A stretch of 64,000 bases of DNA. Origin: Amazonocrinis nigriterrae CENA67. GTDB lineage: Bacteria > Cyanobacteriota > Cyanobacteriia > Cyanobacteriales > Nostocaceae. Position 1 is the stretch's first letter; each line of letters opens with the position of its first letter. Made by a program: the position numbers and the translations under genes. The notes beneath the pieces are model-generated. The model saw only the letters and a list, made by a program, of their open reading frames with translations. It was not told the DNA's origin and did not search any database. Positions 8,858 through 19,189 of this stretch are shown one piece after another. Location: contig NZ_JAECZC010000024.1 in NCBI RefSeq assembly GCF_016056305.1, forward strand, positions 14,831 through 78,830, written 5' to 3'.

Positions 8858-9598
8858 ATGGCTTTCTTTAATAGCTTTACAGATTCAATAAGACAAAAGT
8901 GGTTGCAATTTTTCCAAGTCAATCGCGACTGGATTACCCTGCACATGAAGACGGAATCGGTGTACACCCCTGATGGTGGGAAGCGACCACCTTCTTACCT
9001 CATCCTGGGCGTTGTCAACGCACTGGAACCGAAGCTGGCACAGTTAATGCTGCCTTTTTCTAAACTGAATGCCGACGCTGATACTTTAATTGAAGTGTTG
9101 GAATTGCATTTTGACCCAGACCTTGCTCTCGGCAACCGTTTTATTCCTCCAGCAGAAATGGATACAGATGTAGATGTTGTTGGGGATGAAAACTCCGAAG
9201 ATGAAACTTTAGCGGTTTCCCATTCCAACGGCTATGAGGAAACAGCAGAGGTTCAAGAGTTTGCAGTAGAGGAACGCCAAAATGACCTGGGTGATATTTC
9301 ATCAACCAACGGACACCACCCACAAGAAGAGTCTGAGCCAGCATCAAGCTTAGAAGCAGATGATTTTGGCGATATATCCTTTGAAACAGCAACTGCAAGC
9401 GAAGAAAAACCCGAAGAGCAAATTGCCGATGAACTGAATACAGTAGATGAGAATGCCTTTAGTGAGGTATTGTCAGATGTCTGGGGTGATGAAACATCTT
9501 TGCAAAAGGCTGAAGAAAATAACGATTTTTTAGGGGAAGAACTGCCAGCCGGCGTTTTTGATGAATCGGAAATTGCCCGTCTCTTCCCCAACAGTTAA
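8858..9598 (+). CDS. DUF5331-like protein between chlL and chlN
   Basis: About 246 residues. The N-terminal 90 residues (MAFFNSFTDSIRQKWLQFF onward) are well ordered and match the conserved DUF5331 domain found beside chlL in cyanobacteria. The rest (about 100-246) is highly acidic and low in complexity, probably disordered. ATG 8858 is preferred because GAGGGG lies just upstream; ATG 8846 would add MRGH. The function is unknown. Its constant place between two DPOR genes suggests a role in assembly, stability or regulation of DPOR, by inference only. It lies 30 bp from the chlL stop and about 317 bp from chlN, so it probably belongs with chlL. Confidence 0.8.
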   Translation: MAFFNSFTDSIRQKWLQFFQVNRDWITLHMKTESVYTPDGGKRPPSYLILGVVNALEPKLAQLMLPFSKLNADADTLIEVLELHFDPDLALGNRFIPPAEMDTDVDVVGDENSEDETLAVSHSNGYEETAEVQEFAVEERQNDLGDISSTNGHHPQEESEPASSLEADDFGDISFETATASEEKPEEQIADELNTVDENAFSEVLSDVWGDETSLQKAEENNDFLGEELPAGVFDESEIARLFPNS

Positions 9599-9605
9599 TT
9601 ACTAA

Positions 9606-9680
9606 GTTAGGAGTTAAGAAAAGTGAGGAGTTAGGAGTTAGGAGTTAGGAGTTAACAAAAGTGAGGAGTTAGGAGTTAAA
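9606..9680. repeat. TTAGGAG-type tandem repeats between DUF5331 gene and chlN
   Basis: Several GTTAGGA/GAGTTAG units occur in two clusters. The remaining gap to 9915 holds the next repeat array and no gene. Confidence 0.75.
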
Positions 9681-9828
9681 AGTTGATAATAAAAACTCAT
9701 AACTCGCGGCTGGTGTGAATTAAAAATGCCTCTTATCCTGTAAAAGTTTTGAAAATTATCCCAAATTAGACTTTTGGAATTATCAATAAAATTACAAGGG
9801 CTTCAACACTTAATTTACATGCAATTTA

Positions 9829-9870
9829 ACTCATAACTCATAACTCATAACTCATAAATCATAACTATTA
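9829..9870. repeat. Tandem repeat AACTCAT (7 bp), about five units, just upstream of chlN
   Basis: Runs of TAACTCA ending about 45 bp before the chlN start, with the last units diverged (AAATCAT). This is the same class of short tandem repeat as elsewhere in the window. Confidence 0.8.
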
Positions 9871-9885
9871 AATCATGACTCCTAA

Positions 9886-11319
<1,434 letters not shown>

Positions 11320-11361
11320 GATTTGGGTTTGAATCGAGCAACACTATAACATTATGTTTAG

Positions 11362-11390
11362 GGCGAACACAAAAGGTTCGCCTTTTTTTT
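11362..11390 (+). terminator. Intrinsic terminator after chlN
   Basis: GGCGAAC (11362-11368), 7-nt loop, GTTCGCC (11376-11382), followed by eight T residues. A perfect 7-bp GC-rich stem 43 bp after the chlN stop. Confidence 0.93.
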
Positions 11391-11640
11391 ACGAACCGCA
11401 GAGGCGCAGAGGACGCAGAGGAAGAATTGAGAATAGTTTAGGGCTTACGTATAAACTCTCTAAAACTTTTATTTCTTTGTGTCCTTTGTGCCCTTTGTGG
11501 TTCGTTTTCTCATGATTTTGTGCAAGCCCTATAGTTCAAAGTATGAAAATTTCTTTATTAGGCTCAGTTTTGCGGTTGATACAAATATAAATTTTTGACT
11601 AACCGCAAAGCACGCAAAGAACGCAAAGGAACAAAGAGAA
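11391..11640. repeat. Cluster of ACCGCAGAGGCGCAGAGG-family repeats
   Basis: Three related blocks: CGAACCGCAGAGGCGCAGAG (from 11393), a complementary TTTGTGTCCTTTGTGCCC block near 11478-11505, and AACCGCAAAGCACGCAAAG near 11601-11620. The first two are in inverse orientation and could pair. No gene is present between chlN and 11647. Confidence 0.7.
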
Positions 11641-11646
11641 ATTAAT

Positions 11647-13050
11647 TTAAATGGAAGGCTGTAAAGCTAAAGGTTTAGATGGAATGATATACATGAATTC
11701 GGCACCATCAGGTTTAATTTCTGTGGATGGAGTTAATTGCAGCCAGCCATGAAAACTGATTCCTAATTGAGATATTGCTTGTACTTCTGTTTGATATGCT
11801 TCAAAACGATGATTGGTTTCAATCATAGATTCCATTACTTCAAATACTTGGGGAAGACGCTTGTAAGCTTCTTGCTTCAAATTGTCCTGACTCGGCCCAA
11901 ACCAACCTCCTTGAACCTCTACACGATTTAAAATTGCCGCTGGCAGGTTATCTAACCATTTGTTAGGATTTTGTGCCATTTTAAACAAATTCTCTCGTTG
12001 CAGATCAAATACAGCATTTTCATCCAAATAAGGATCAATCCATTGGTAAATTCGTGTTAATCTTCGTAAATCAATCTGACCCTTGAATTCAGGTTGTAAA
12101 TATACTCCTGGGTTGGAAGTTAGCAAAAGGTCAACATATTTTTGAATACGAGAACGGATAACTTTAGCCCCCTCTTGGAAACGGCGAAGTGCTGTATCGT
12201 GTTCTTCTAATTCTAAATAGCAACGTGCTTAAGCTAGATAGGCTAATGATAAAGTCAGCAAATATTCATCAGCAATTTGGCTTTTTTGCTCAATTTCAAT
12301 ATCAGTCAATTCAGTGTAAATATGTTCTGCTTCTAAAAAACGATTAATAGCTTGTAAAGCACTGCTTCTACGATTTTCTTGTTTGGTCATCGTAAAGGCA
12401 TTAATAGCTAAATCAAGTGCAGCACGAAAGTTAGCATAAAAACTCAGGTCGATTTTACGATTAATCTTGTTTAACAATTCTTGAGCTTGTTGTAAGCGTT
12501 GTTCTAATTCTTTAAGTCGTTGCGATATTAACGCAAAAGACATCACAGAAACACCAAGATTAAGTACACTGGCAGCAGTAGCTACCTGCAAAATTCCCTG
12601 AGTTAGTTGTAGGCTTTGCCCAAGTTCGCCTATCTGATTTTCAATACCACCTAAACGTGTATTAACATCAGCAAATCCCTTCCCAGAAATAGCGGCGTTA
12701 GCAACTGTTCCAACTAGATTAGCGCCTGACATAGCAATATTGCCTAAACTTGCTTGTTCAACTTTGCTTAACCGTCCACTCACATCAGCTAATCCTTGTC
12801 TTGTGACAACAGTATTAGTCCCTGAAGTAAGAAGATTTGCTCCAGAGACAACAAGATTGAGTAAATTGTTAGAGGAAGTAGCTGCTGTTGAAACTTGAGA
12901 ATTATTTACTCCCCCTTCCCGTAACCAAGTAACGATTTGTTTTGACGCTACATCTCGAATTACACCCCAAACTCGTTCATAAGTTCCATTTGCTAGACCT
13001 TTAACAATCCAATCTGCAAGTACAAAGGTTGCTGTAACTGCTAAACTCAC
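11647..13050 (-). pseudogene. Hypothetical protein gene split by one in-frame stop codon
   Basis: Two open frames (13050-12229, 273 codons; 12228-11647) lie in the same frame, parted only by TAA at 12231-12229. Reading through gives SLAYLA-stop-ARCYLELEEHDTALRRF and continues without a break to the TAA at 11649-11647, 467 codons in all. The N-terminal part has a hydrophobic start, Gly/Ala/Ser-rich segments and a clear coiled coil (about 185-215). Residues 220-310 look like helical repeats with TPR-like spacing. The C-terminal half matches no family I know. The stop could have come from CAA. Either a recent nonsense mutation or a stop that is tolerated; the lower part has no good start of its own (TTG 12126). 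Confidence 0.75.
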
Positions 13051-13330
13051 AATATTCTCCTAATTGCTAAATCTTTAATAGCGTAATGTCAGGTGTTTAG
13101 CTGTTTTGTGTATAAGCAGCAAATACCCACGCTTTACTCAGTATTCCCAATTTGAATTTGATTTTGTCTAATTAGCGATCGCTCTTTTTCACAAACTCCT
13201 CCAGCCGCAGAAGAAAAACAGGCGATCGCTACATTATCGATGTCCATGCATACCGACTGGATTAGGAGTTTGAACTCACATATCCATCACATATTCGATT
13301 TGGTAGACTGAAGGCATTGATGGGACTAAG

Positions 13331-13963
13331 TTGACCATGACCATTGCGATCAACCAACCAATACAACAGAAGCCACTCAGCTTTGACGAGTTTCTCGCCC
13401 GTTATGGTGGCGATAACCGCTATGAACTGATCGATGGAGAGGTGTTCGATTTGGAACCAACAGGTCTACATGAAGAGGTTGCAGCCTTCATTACCGCGAA
13501 GGTCTGTGTCCAGATCGACAAAACAAGCTTACCTTAGTTTGTCCTTGGGCGTGGACTATTGCGCCCTTCTAACATTGGTATGACAGCATTTAGACCTGAT
13601 GTTGCAGTTGTTGATCGTAATGAACTTACCAAAGAACTGCTTTGGTCTGACCAGTCGATCCTGACGCTGGGCAGTTCGATTAAATTTGTCGCGGAAGTTG
13701 TTAGTAGCAACTGGCAAAATGATTATGCCCGTAAGGTTGAAGACTACGCGGTTTTAGGCATTCCCGAATATTGGATTGCAGATTACGCAGGTAGTGACAG
13801 TACTCGACACATTGGAAAACCCAAACAACCCACCCTCTCTATCTGTACGCTAGTGAATGGGGAATATGAAATTCAGCAACTTCGGGGCGATCAGACCATC
13901 GTCTCTCTAACCTTCCCAGATTTCCAGCTAACGGCTGAACAGGTGTTGAGGGCTGGCAGGTAA
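13331..13963 (+). pseudogene. Uma2-family (DUF820) endonuclease gene with a nonsense codon
   Basis: The frame from ATG 13331 reads LSFDEFLARYGGDNRYELIDGE, the usual Uma2 N-terminus, and halts at TAG 13535-13537. The same frame goes on as FVLGRGLLRPSNIGMTAFRPDV and ends at 13963. Relatives have Trp at the stop position, so TGG to TAG is the simplest explanation. The PD-(D/E)XK-type nuclease residues are still there: Asp in RPDVAVVD, Glu in VAEVVS, and Lys in YARKVEDYAVLGIPEYW. Uma2 proteins are very abundant in cyanobacteria and their role is unclear. Total length about 210 codons, normal for the family. Confidence 0.85.
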
Positions 13964-14045
13964 AATCGCTGTGGTTCGACTACCTCCGATGTGATCTCCA
14001 TACACGTTAACAAGCGATCGCGGCATAACTTAGTCGTTTACCCCG

Positions 14046-14116
14046 TTTAAAAGTAGCTGTTGAACGTGACTTAAAATCTGCTATTAATTAACAGCAATGG
14101 CTCATTTTACATTACT
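14046..14116 (+). repeat. Degenerate copy of the 14870-14937 gene junction
   Basis: The text here (TTTAAAAGTAGCTGTTGAAC, then AGCAATGGCTC and TTTTACATT) resembles 14870-14937, which spans the end of the small DNA-binding-like gene and the start of the HNH gene. About 70 bp are alignable with substitutions and small indels. It looks like the relic of a second copy of that gene pair. Confidence 0.6.
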
Positions 14117-14137
14117 AGCTAAAATAATCTTGTGAAG

Positions 14138-14409
14138 ATGGAAGTAATTATAAATTATACTTTAGTGGAATTAAACAAAAACCTATTGTAGGCAAAGATG
14201 GTAAGATTGAACTGTCTACAACGGAATTACCAGAAGGAACAGTTGTAGAAGTGATTATGCTAATTGAACCGCTAACAGAAGAAGATGAAACTACCTATCT
14301 TTTGAAATCGAAATCAAATAAAAAGCATTTACTTAAAGCTGTAGAAAATGTAGAAAAAAGAAACCTTATTTATGTAGATTTAGATGAATATGAAAAAAGT
14401 TGCCTTTGA
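14138..14409 (+). pseudogene. Antitoxin gene relic of a YoeB/Txe-type toxin-antitoxin pair
   Basis: From about 14160 one frame reads FSGIKQKPIVGKDGKIELS and ends at TGA 14407-14409 after VDLDEYEKSCL. This is the layout of cyanobacterial antitoxins paired with Txe/YoeB toxins. The likely ATG at 14138 is in another frame (MEVIINYT); one base lost in the TTT at 14161-14163 would explain the break. The gene therefore seems frameshifted. The toxin relic overlaps its end by 20 bp, as in working pairs. Confidence 0.6.
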
Positions 14410-14560
14410 ACCAGAAGCTTTTGACCAACTGGGCCTGTGGGCAACAGAAGACAAAAAAATCTATCTCACCAAAAATGTCTGCACACCACTGCAACCCACT
14501 CCTGTCACAAAACATGGATACAATCAGAATATAAACAGCAAGCTAGTCACAAATGGCTGA
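14390..14560 (+). pseudogene. Truncated Txe/YoeB-family toxin relic
   Basis: ATG 14390 opens a 56-codon frame. Its first 25 residues (KKVAFEPEAFDQLGLWATED) match the start of Txe/YoeB mRNA-cleaving toxins. After that the text loses all resemblance and ends at TGA 14558-14560. The catalytic C-terminal part of an about 85-residue toxin is missing, so it cannot be active. The stop overlaps the start of the next gene at 14553. Confidence 0.6.
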
Positions 14561-14915
14561 AATTGTCACTCTTCAACTCCCTGAAACACTGGCACACAAA
14601 GCAAAGGAAATCGCTGCTTTGACAAATCGGCGGCTTGAAGATTTATTACTAGAATGGATTGACCGCGCCATTGCAGAATTACCTGTAGATTCACTACCAG
14701 ATGAGCAAGTTTTGGCACTGTGCGATATGCAAATGGAACCAGAACAGCAAGAGGTTCTTAGTGAATTGTTAGCACGTCAACGAGAGGGAGAGCTTCAAGA
14801 TGGGGAAGTTCGTCAACTAGATGAACTCATGGGGGTCTACCGACGTGGTTTGATCAGTAAAGCAAAAGCTTTAAAAGTAGCTGTTGAACGTGGTTTAATA
14901 TCCCCTCTCAATTAA
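14553..14915 (+). CDS. Small conserved protein paired with an HNH nuclease (antitoxin-like)
   Basis: A 120-residue soluble protein. The start AEIVTLQLPETLAHKAKEIAALTNRRLEDLLLEWIDRAI looks like a ribbon-helix-helix or similar strand-helix-helix DNA-binding module (residues 3-42), as in many antitoxins. The rest is helical and charged (LARQREGELQDGEVRQLDELM). It lies only 4 bp from the HNH gene, so the two are almost surely co-translated. A role as partner or repressor of the nuclease gene is inferred, not shown. It begins inside the relic toxin frame, so the boundary was formed by deletion or insertion. Confidence 0.65.
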   Translation: MAEIVTLQLPETLAHKAKEIAALTNRRLEDLLLEWIDRAIAELPVDSLPDEQVLALCDMQMEPEQQEVLSELLARQREGELQDGEVRQLDELMGVYRRGLISKAKALKVAVERGLISPLN

Positions 14916-14919
14916 AGCA

Positions 14920-15351
14920 ATGGCTCGCTTTTACATTCCTGTAGAGATAGAACGTCGTGTCCGCACTGCTGCTCGAAACCGCTGTGGCTATTGCTTGAGT
15001 CCCCAACGTTTAGTGATGGCTCGTTTGGAAATTGAACACATTATCCCTATTGCAAAAGGTGGCAGCAATGATGAATCGAATTTGTGGCTGGCTTGTCCAC
15101 TTTGCAATGGCTATAAAAGTGATAAAACTACAGGCATTGACCCACAAACGGGTGAGGCAGTCAAGCTGTTTAATCCTCGTACTCAAATTTGGTCTGAACA
15201 TTTCTGCTGGAGTGAAGATAGTCTACGCATTGTTGGCAAAACACCTATTGGTAGGGCAACTGTTTCATCGCTACATTTGAGTGATGATCCGGATGCTTTG
15301 GAAGTTCGTAGTTATTGGGTGCTTGCTGGTTGGCATCCTCCACAGGAATGA
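14920..15351 (+). CDS. HNH endonuclease
   Basis: A 143-residue protein with a zinc-type HNH core: Cys22-Gly-Tyr-Cys25, Glu39-His40 (catalytic side of beta-beta-alpha-metal fold), Asn54, and Cys59-x-x-Cys62 with the following His/Asn-type motif region LCNGYKSDKT. The fold cuts DNA with a divalent metal. The 40 residues after the core (SEDSLRIVGKTPIGRATV) are common in cyanobacterial stand-alone HNH proteins. It follows the small gene at 14553 by 4 bp. No methyltransferase is near, so a restriction role is not supported. A degenerate copy of the junction at 14046-14116 suggests the pair was duplicated. Confidence 0.87.
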   Translation: MARFYIPVEIERRVRTAARNRCGYCLSPQRLVMARLEIEHIIPIAKGGSNDESNLWLACPLCNGYKSDKTTGIDPQTGEAVKLFNPRTQIWSEHFCWSEDSLRIVGKTPIGRATVSSLHLSDDPDALEVRSYWVLAGWHPPQE

Positions 15352-15473
15352 AGAGTACATCATATCTGTGTAATCGCAATATTTGATTTTTTTGCCACAA
15401 CAAACAGCGCTGCTATCCAGTTTACCCCTATCATGACTTGTAGAGATGCGATCGCCAAAATTGGTTTAGGCAA

Positions 15474-15863
15474 ATGCGATTAATTTTATACAGTAAACCT
15501 GGATGTCATTTATGTGAGGGTTTGCAGGAAAAGCTAGAACAAATCCAAAATCTCAGTTTCGAGTTGGAAATTCGAGATATTACAATTCGTGAAGATTGGT
15601 ATCAGGCATATCAGTATGAAGTGCCTGTTCTTTATTTATCGAACCGCCCTTCGGGTACTCTTCGAGAACCCCTTCGGGGAACGCCAGTTCCCCATCTCGG
15701 CAGAAGCCAAGACGGGGACTGGACTCACCAAGACGCCGAGGGCACAGAGGAAGGGGTAACTGAGGAACCTTTGCCGCGTCCTTCTCCTCGTGCTACTGTG
15801 CAACAGTTGGAGCAAATGCTGTGTAAGTATATATCCAAGAATAAAAAAAATAATGCAGAATAG
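15474..15863 (+). CDS. Glutaredoxin-like protein carrying an in-frame repeat insertion
   Basis: A 129-residue product. Residues 1-56 form the start of a thioredoxin fold: LILYSKPGCHLC with the redox pair Cys11/Cys14, the strand ELEIRDIT, and cis-Pro motif YEVPVLYLS. The end LPRPSPRATVQQLEQML is the last helix of the same family (DUF836/glutaredoxin-like, normally about 85-95 residues). Between them, about residues 57-98 are encoded by a GC-rich repeat block (15641-15769). The insertion keeps the frame and adds a Pro/Gly/Arg-rich loop. Whether the protein still folds is unknown. It stands 32 bp before murE. Confidence 0.78.
   Translation: MRLILYSKPGCHLCEGLQEKLEQIQNLSFELEIRDITIREDWYQAYQYEVPVLYLSNRPSGTLREPLRGTPVPHLGRSQDGDWTHQDAEGTEEGVTEEPLPRPSPRATVQQLEQMLCKYISKNKKNNAE
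15641..15769. repeat. GC-rich palindromic repeat block inside the glutaredoxin-like gene
   Basis: Contains CCCTTCGGG, CCCCTTCGGGG, a TTCCCCATCT/AGACGGGGA pair and a terminal CGCCGAGGGCACAGAGG unit related to the ACCGCAGAGG family. It is bracketed by the short direct repeat GAACC (15641-15645 and 15765-15769). It is of the same class as the clusters at 23.1, 23.9 and 48.4 kb. Confidence 0.7.
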
Positions 15864-15895
15864 GCGCAAGGATAGTGTGTGACGAGGTTCACAAG

Positions 15896-17386
15896 ATGAA
15901 ATTGCGGGAATTACTAGCGGTGGTAGACGGTGTGGAATTGCCTCCTGGTTTTGAGGATGCAGAAGTTGAAGGATTAAAGACGAATTCCCATGCTTGCGGT
16001 GTGGGAGATTTGTTTATTGGAATGCCCGGAACGCGGGTAGATGGGGGAGAATTTTGGGCAAGTGCGATCGCATCCGGTGCTGTGGCGGCGATCGTTTCTC
16101 CTGAAGCCATCCAAAAAAATCCCCCGACATCGGAGGCTGTTGTCAGTGCTAACAACATGAATCAAGCCTGCGCCCAGATCGCATCTGCTTTTTATGGTTA
16201 TCCTGGGCAAAAACTCAAAATGGTGGGTGTAACAGGTACTAATGGTAAAACTACTACTACGCATCTAATTGAATTTTTGCTCAATAAAGCAAATTTATCT
16301 ACGGCTTTGATGGGTACTCTCTACACTCGTTGGGCTGGTTTTGAACAAACTGCTGCCTACACTACGCCGTTTGCTGTGGAACTGCAACAGCAACTCGCCC
16401 AAGCGGTGGATGCTGGTTGTGAGTTTGGGGTAATGGAAGTGAGTTCCCACGCTTTAGCCCAAGGTCGAGTTTTGGGTTGTCAGTTTGAGGTTGCAGTGTT
16501 CAGCAATCTCACCCAAGACCACTTGGACTATCACACCGACATGGAAGATTATTTTGCTGCCAAAGCGTTGTTATTTAGTTCTGATTATCTCAAGGGACGA
16601 GCCATAATTAATGCTGATGATGCTTACGGACAGCAATTAATTGCGGGGTTGAATGCCGAACAAGTTTGGAGTTATAGTGTTAACCACAACAGCGCTGATT
16701 TGTGGATGAGTGACCTGAATTATGAGCCGAATGGAGTTAGCGGTACGTTGCATACGCCAAAGGGTGATGTAGCCTTTCGTTCGCCCTTGGTTGGTCAATA
16801 CAACTTAGAAAATTTGCTGGCAGCAGTAGGAGCAGTTTTACACTTAGGGGTAGATTTAAATTTAGTGGCATCTGTGATACCTGAGTTTCCAGGGGTTCCT
16901 GGACGGATGGAACGAGTGCAAATTACTTCTAAACAAGATATCAGCGTCATTGTAGATTATGCTCATACCCCAGATAGTTTAGAGAATTTACTGAAAGCAG
17001 CACGTCCGTTTATACCTGGTAAAATGATTTGTGTGTTTGGGTGTGGCGGTGATCGCGATCGCACGAAGCGCCCAAAAATGGGGAAAATTGCCGCTGACTT
17101 AGCTGATGTGGCGGTAGTGACATCAGATAATCCCCGTACCGAAGACCCAGAAAGAATTTTACAAGATATTCTGGCAGGAATTCCCCCAACAGCAAACCCC
17201 ACAGTCATAGGCGATCGCGCCACCGCCATTCGTACTGCTATATTACAAGCACAACCTGGTGATGGAGTGTTACTTGCTGGTAAAGGACATGAAGACTACC
17301 AAATTCTCGGCACAGAAAAAATCCACTTTGACGACCGAGAACATGCACGCGACGCTTTACAAGAAAGACTAGGGATTAGAGACTAG
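15896..17386 (+). CDS. murE: UDP-MurNAc-tripeptide synthetase (meso-DAP adding enzyme)
   Basis: MurE adds meso-diaminopimelate to UDP-MurNAc-L-Ala-D-Glu in cytoplasmic peptidoglycan synthesis. Three Mur ligase domains are visible: N-terminal UDP-binding (1-105), central ATPase with [11 protein letters not shown] (about 112-122) and the HALAQGR region, and C-terminal domain with [10 protein letters not shown] (about 410), the motif that selects meso-DAP rather than lysine. ATG 15896 has GAGG 8 bp upstream and gives 496 residues, the usual size; the GTG at 15875 would only add 7 residues. No other wall gene is adjacent. Confidence 0.97.
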   Translation: MKLRELLAVVDGVELPPGFEDAEVEGLKTNSHACGVGDLFIGMPGTRVDGGEFWASAIASGAVAAIVSPEAIQKNPPTSEAVVSANNMNQACAQIASAFYGYPGQKLKMVGVTGTNGKTTTTHLIEFLLNKANLSTALMGTLYTRWAGFEQTAAYTTPFAVELQQQLAQAVDAGCEFGVMEVSSHALAQGRVLGCQFEVAVFSNLTQDHLDYHTDMEDYFAAKALLFSSDYLKGRAIINADDAYGQQLIAGLNAEQVWSYSVNHNSADLWMSDLNYEPNGVSGTLHTPKGDVAFRSPLVGQYNLENLLAAVGAVLHLGVDLNLVASVIPEFPGVPGRMERVQITSKQDISVIVDYAHTPDSLENLLKAARPFIPGKMICVFGCGGDRDRTKRPKMGKIAADLADVAVVTSDNPRTEDPERILQDILAGIPPTANPTVIGDRATAIRTAILQAQPGDGVLLAGKGHEDYQILGTEKIHFDDREHARDALQERLGIRD

Positions 17387-17513
17387 GGATTGGGAAGATG
17401 GGGAGATAGGGAGATGGGGAGCAGAGGGGATGAGGGGGATGAGGTGATGGGTAATGGGTAATGGGTAATGGGTGATGGGTAGTGGGCCAGATGTGATAAC
17501 TAATAGTAGAATC

Positions 17514-17605
17514 CAATTCCCAATTCCCAATTCCCAATTCCCAATTCCCAATTCCCAATTCCCAATTCCCAATTCCCAATTCCCAATTCCCAATTCCCAA
17601 TTCCC
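17514..17605. repeat. Heptameric tandem repeat CAATTCC, about 13 units
   Basis: A perfect 7-bp array ending 22 bp before the next start codon. It is preceded by G-rich tandem text (GGGAGATGGGGAGCAG and GGTAATGGGTAATGGG types, 17396-17490). Both belong to the cyanobacterial STRR class. Minus-strand open frames through it are artefacts of the repeat. Confidence 0.95.
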
Positions 17606-17627
17606 ATATTTTTGTTGTGCTTAACTC

Positions 17628-19031
17628 ATGAATGATACTCAGCGTAAGGATGTGTCTATTTATCAGCTAGCTTTGCGAGTGGAAGCGCCTCCTCAACCAT
17701 TGCACGTTAATCCTGCGACTCTGCTATCACTGGTCAGGTCACAAATAGACTTACTGATTGAGCAGCAAATCGCAGCAACTTTATGGGTTAAGCTACCACC
17801 AGGAAAAATCTGGCACGCAGAATTGTTGCGTTATCAATCTTCAGTGGGTGCGTCTGCTAATATTTATACTTGTCAGATTGGAAAGAGCAGGGAACCAGGA
17901 GCAGAAATCACTCCTTCAGCATCGCCTCATAGCTCGGTGCAGCTACTACCACATAGGCAACTACATCGGGAATATTTTCTGATAGTGTTGTCGCCGCAGT
18001 TTTGTAGTTTAATTTTGGCACATCGACCGTCCAAAAAAGGCAAAACTCGTGTCTTGGGAAAGGGGAATGTTAGTAAAACTCCATCTTTGCTGGCAATCAC
18101 TTCTATGGAACCAAGAGTGATTCAGCCAGTGTTAAACAGCATTCAACAGGCAATAGTGCCAGAATCTTCAGCAATTATCTTAAGTGATTTTCCTTATAAA
18201 ACAGTATCAAAACTAGCATTAATCAGTCAGTTGTTGACAAAACAACTCCAGCGACAGGATGAAATTAATCGTCAAAAGAGAACTGAACGCATAGCCAAGT
18301 TGCAGCAGCAAAATCAAAAGCTGCACGACAAAGAGCAACTCAAAGATCACTACTTGAACAATGTGTGTCAAGAACTGCGTACACCCTTAACCCACATGAA
18401 AACAGCACTCTCGCTGTTGAATTCTCCCACACTCAAGCCACCACAGCGACAACGCTACTTGCAAATGCTCAATAACGAGTGCGATCGCCAAAATACTCTG
18501 ATTACAGGTTTATTGGATCTGATAGATTTAGAGCATAATTTGGAAAAGACAACTTTAGAGTTGGTACGCTTATCAGATATTGTGCCTGGAGTAGTCAGTA
18601 CCTACCAGCCTGTAGCGCAAGAAAAAGGTATTATGTTAGCCTACACTGTTGCAAGCGAACTGCCAGCTGTTTGGTGTGTAACTGGTAGAATCAAGCAGAT
18701 AGTCATTAATTTATTGCACAACAGCATCAAGTTTACCCCTAATGGTGGTCGAGTATGGGTAAGAGCGCGTGTTGTGGGTAATTATGTCCAATTAGAATTT
18801 CGTGACACCGGTATCGGCATCGCTGAAAGCGAAATACCTAAAATCTTTGACTGCTTTTATCGTGTGCGTTCAGGATTAACAGAAGAATTTGGTGGCGCTG
18901 GTTTGGGGTTAACAATTGTGAAGCGGTTGCTGTGGCGTTGTGGTGGTTCTATTTCTGTCAAGAGTAGGCTTGATGAAGGTTCTACATTTACATTGCAGTT
19001 GCCAAGTACACACAATGCACCAGTTGTTTAA
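17628..19031 (+). CDS. Histidine-kinase-like protein with N-terminal DICT-like domain and Gln in place of the phospho-accepting His
   Basis: A 467-residue cytosolic protein. Residues 1-185 ([19 protein letters not shown], later [17 protein letters not shown]) resemble the DICT sensory domain of cyanobacterial signalling proteins. A coiled coil (about 205-240) leads to the dimerisation helix. There the H-box reads [12 protein letters not shown]: Gln248 (CAA 18369-18371) stands where the phosphorylated His belongs. The ATP-binding domain is complete: N-box [12 protein letters not shown]1 DTGIGI, F-box, G2 GAGLGL. So it may bind ATP but cannot phosphorylate itself at the usual site. It faces a second kinase (19190-20659) with the opposite defect. 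Confidence 0.88.
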   Translation: MNDTQRKDVSIYQLALRVEAPPQPLHVNPATLLSLVRSQIDLLIEQQIAATLWVKLPPGKIWHAELLRYQSSVGASANIYTCQIGKSREPGAEITPSASPHSSVQLLPHRQLHREYFLIVLSPQFCSLILAHRPSKKGKTRVLGKGNVSKTPSLLAITSMEPRVIQPVLNSIQQAIVPESSAIILSDFPYKTVSKLALISQLLTKQLQRQDEINRQKRTERIAKLQQQNQKLHDKEQLKDHYLNNVCQELRTPLTHMKTALSLLNSPTLKPPQRQRYLQMLNNECDRQNTLITGLLDLIDLEHNLEKTTLELVRLSDIVPGVVSTYQPVAQEKGIMLAYTVASELPAVWCVTGRIKQIVINLLHNSIKFTPNGGRVWVRARVVGNYVQLEFRDTGIGIAESEIPKIFDCFYRVRSGLTEEFGGAGLGLTIVKRLLWRCGGSISVKSRLDEGSTFTLQLPSTHNAPVV

Positions 19032-19139
19032 ACTGGGGACTGGGGAACTCGGGGCCCCCACGACCGAAAGGGAGGAGCCACTGCGTTGGACGGGTTCCCC
19101 GGCTTGAAGCAAGTGGCGTTGGGGATTAGGGGCAATGGG
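19032..19139 (+). repeat. 108-bp repeat, copy 1 (inverted relative to 20898-21005)
   Basis: Identical over 108 bp, as read, to the complement of 20898-21005. The core 19053-19140 is a GC-rich REP-like module with GGGGCCCCC and GGTTCCCCGG. It is bracketed by a 21-bp direct repeat (19032-19052 and 19141-19161) of ACTGGGG-type tandem text. The two copies flank the minus-strand kinase gene. Confidence 0.9.
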
Positions 19140-19189
19140 TACTGGGGACTGGGGAACTCGGTAAAAATTTTCTCCCTCATCTCCCCTGC

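Noticed and set aside
17369-17600. Two minus-strand frames over the CAATTCC array
   Set aside because: They translate the tandem repeat (ELGIGNW units) in two frames. No real gene shows such a product.
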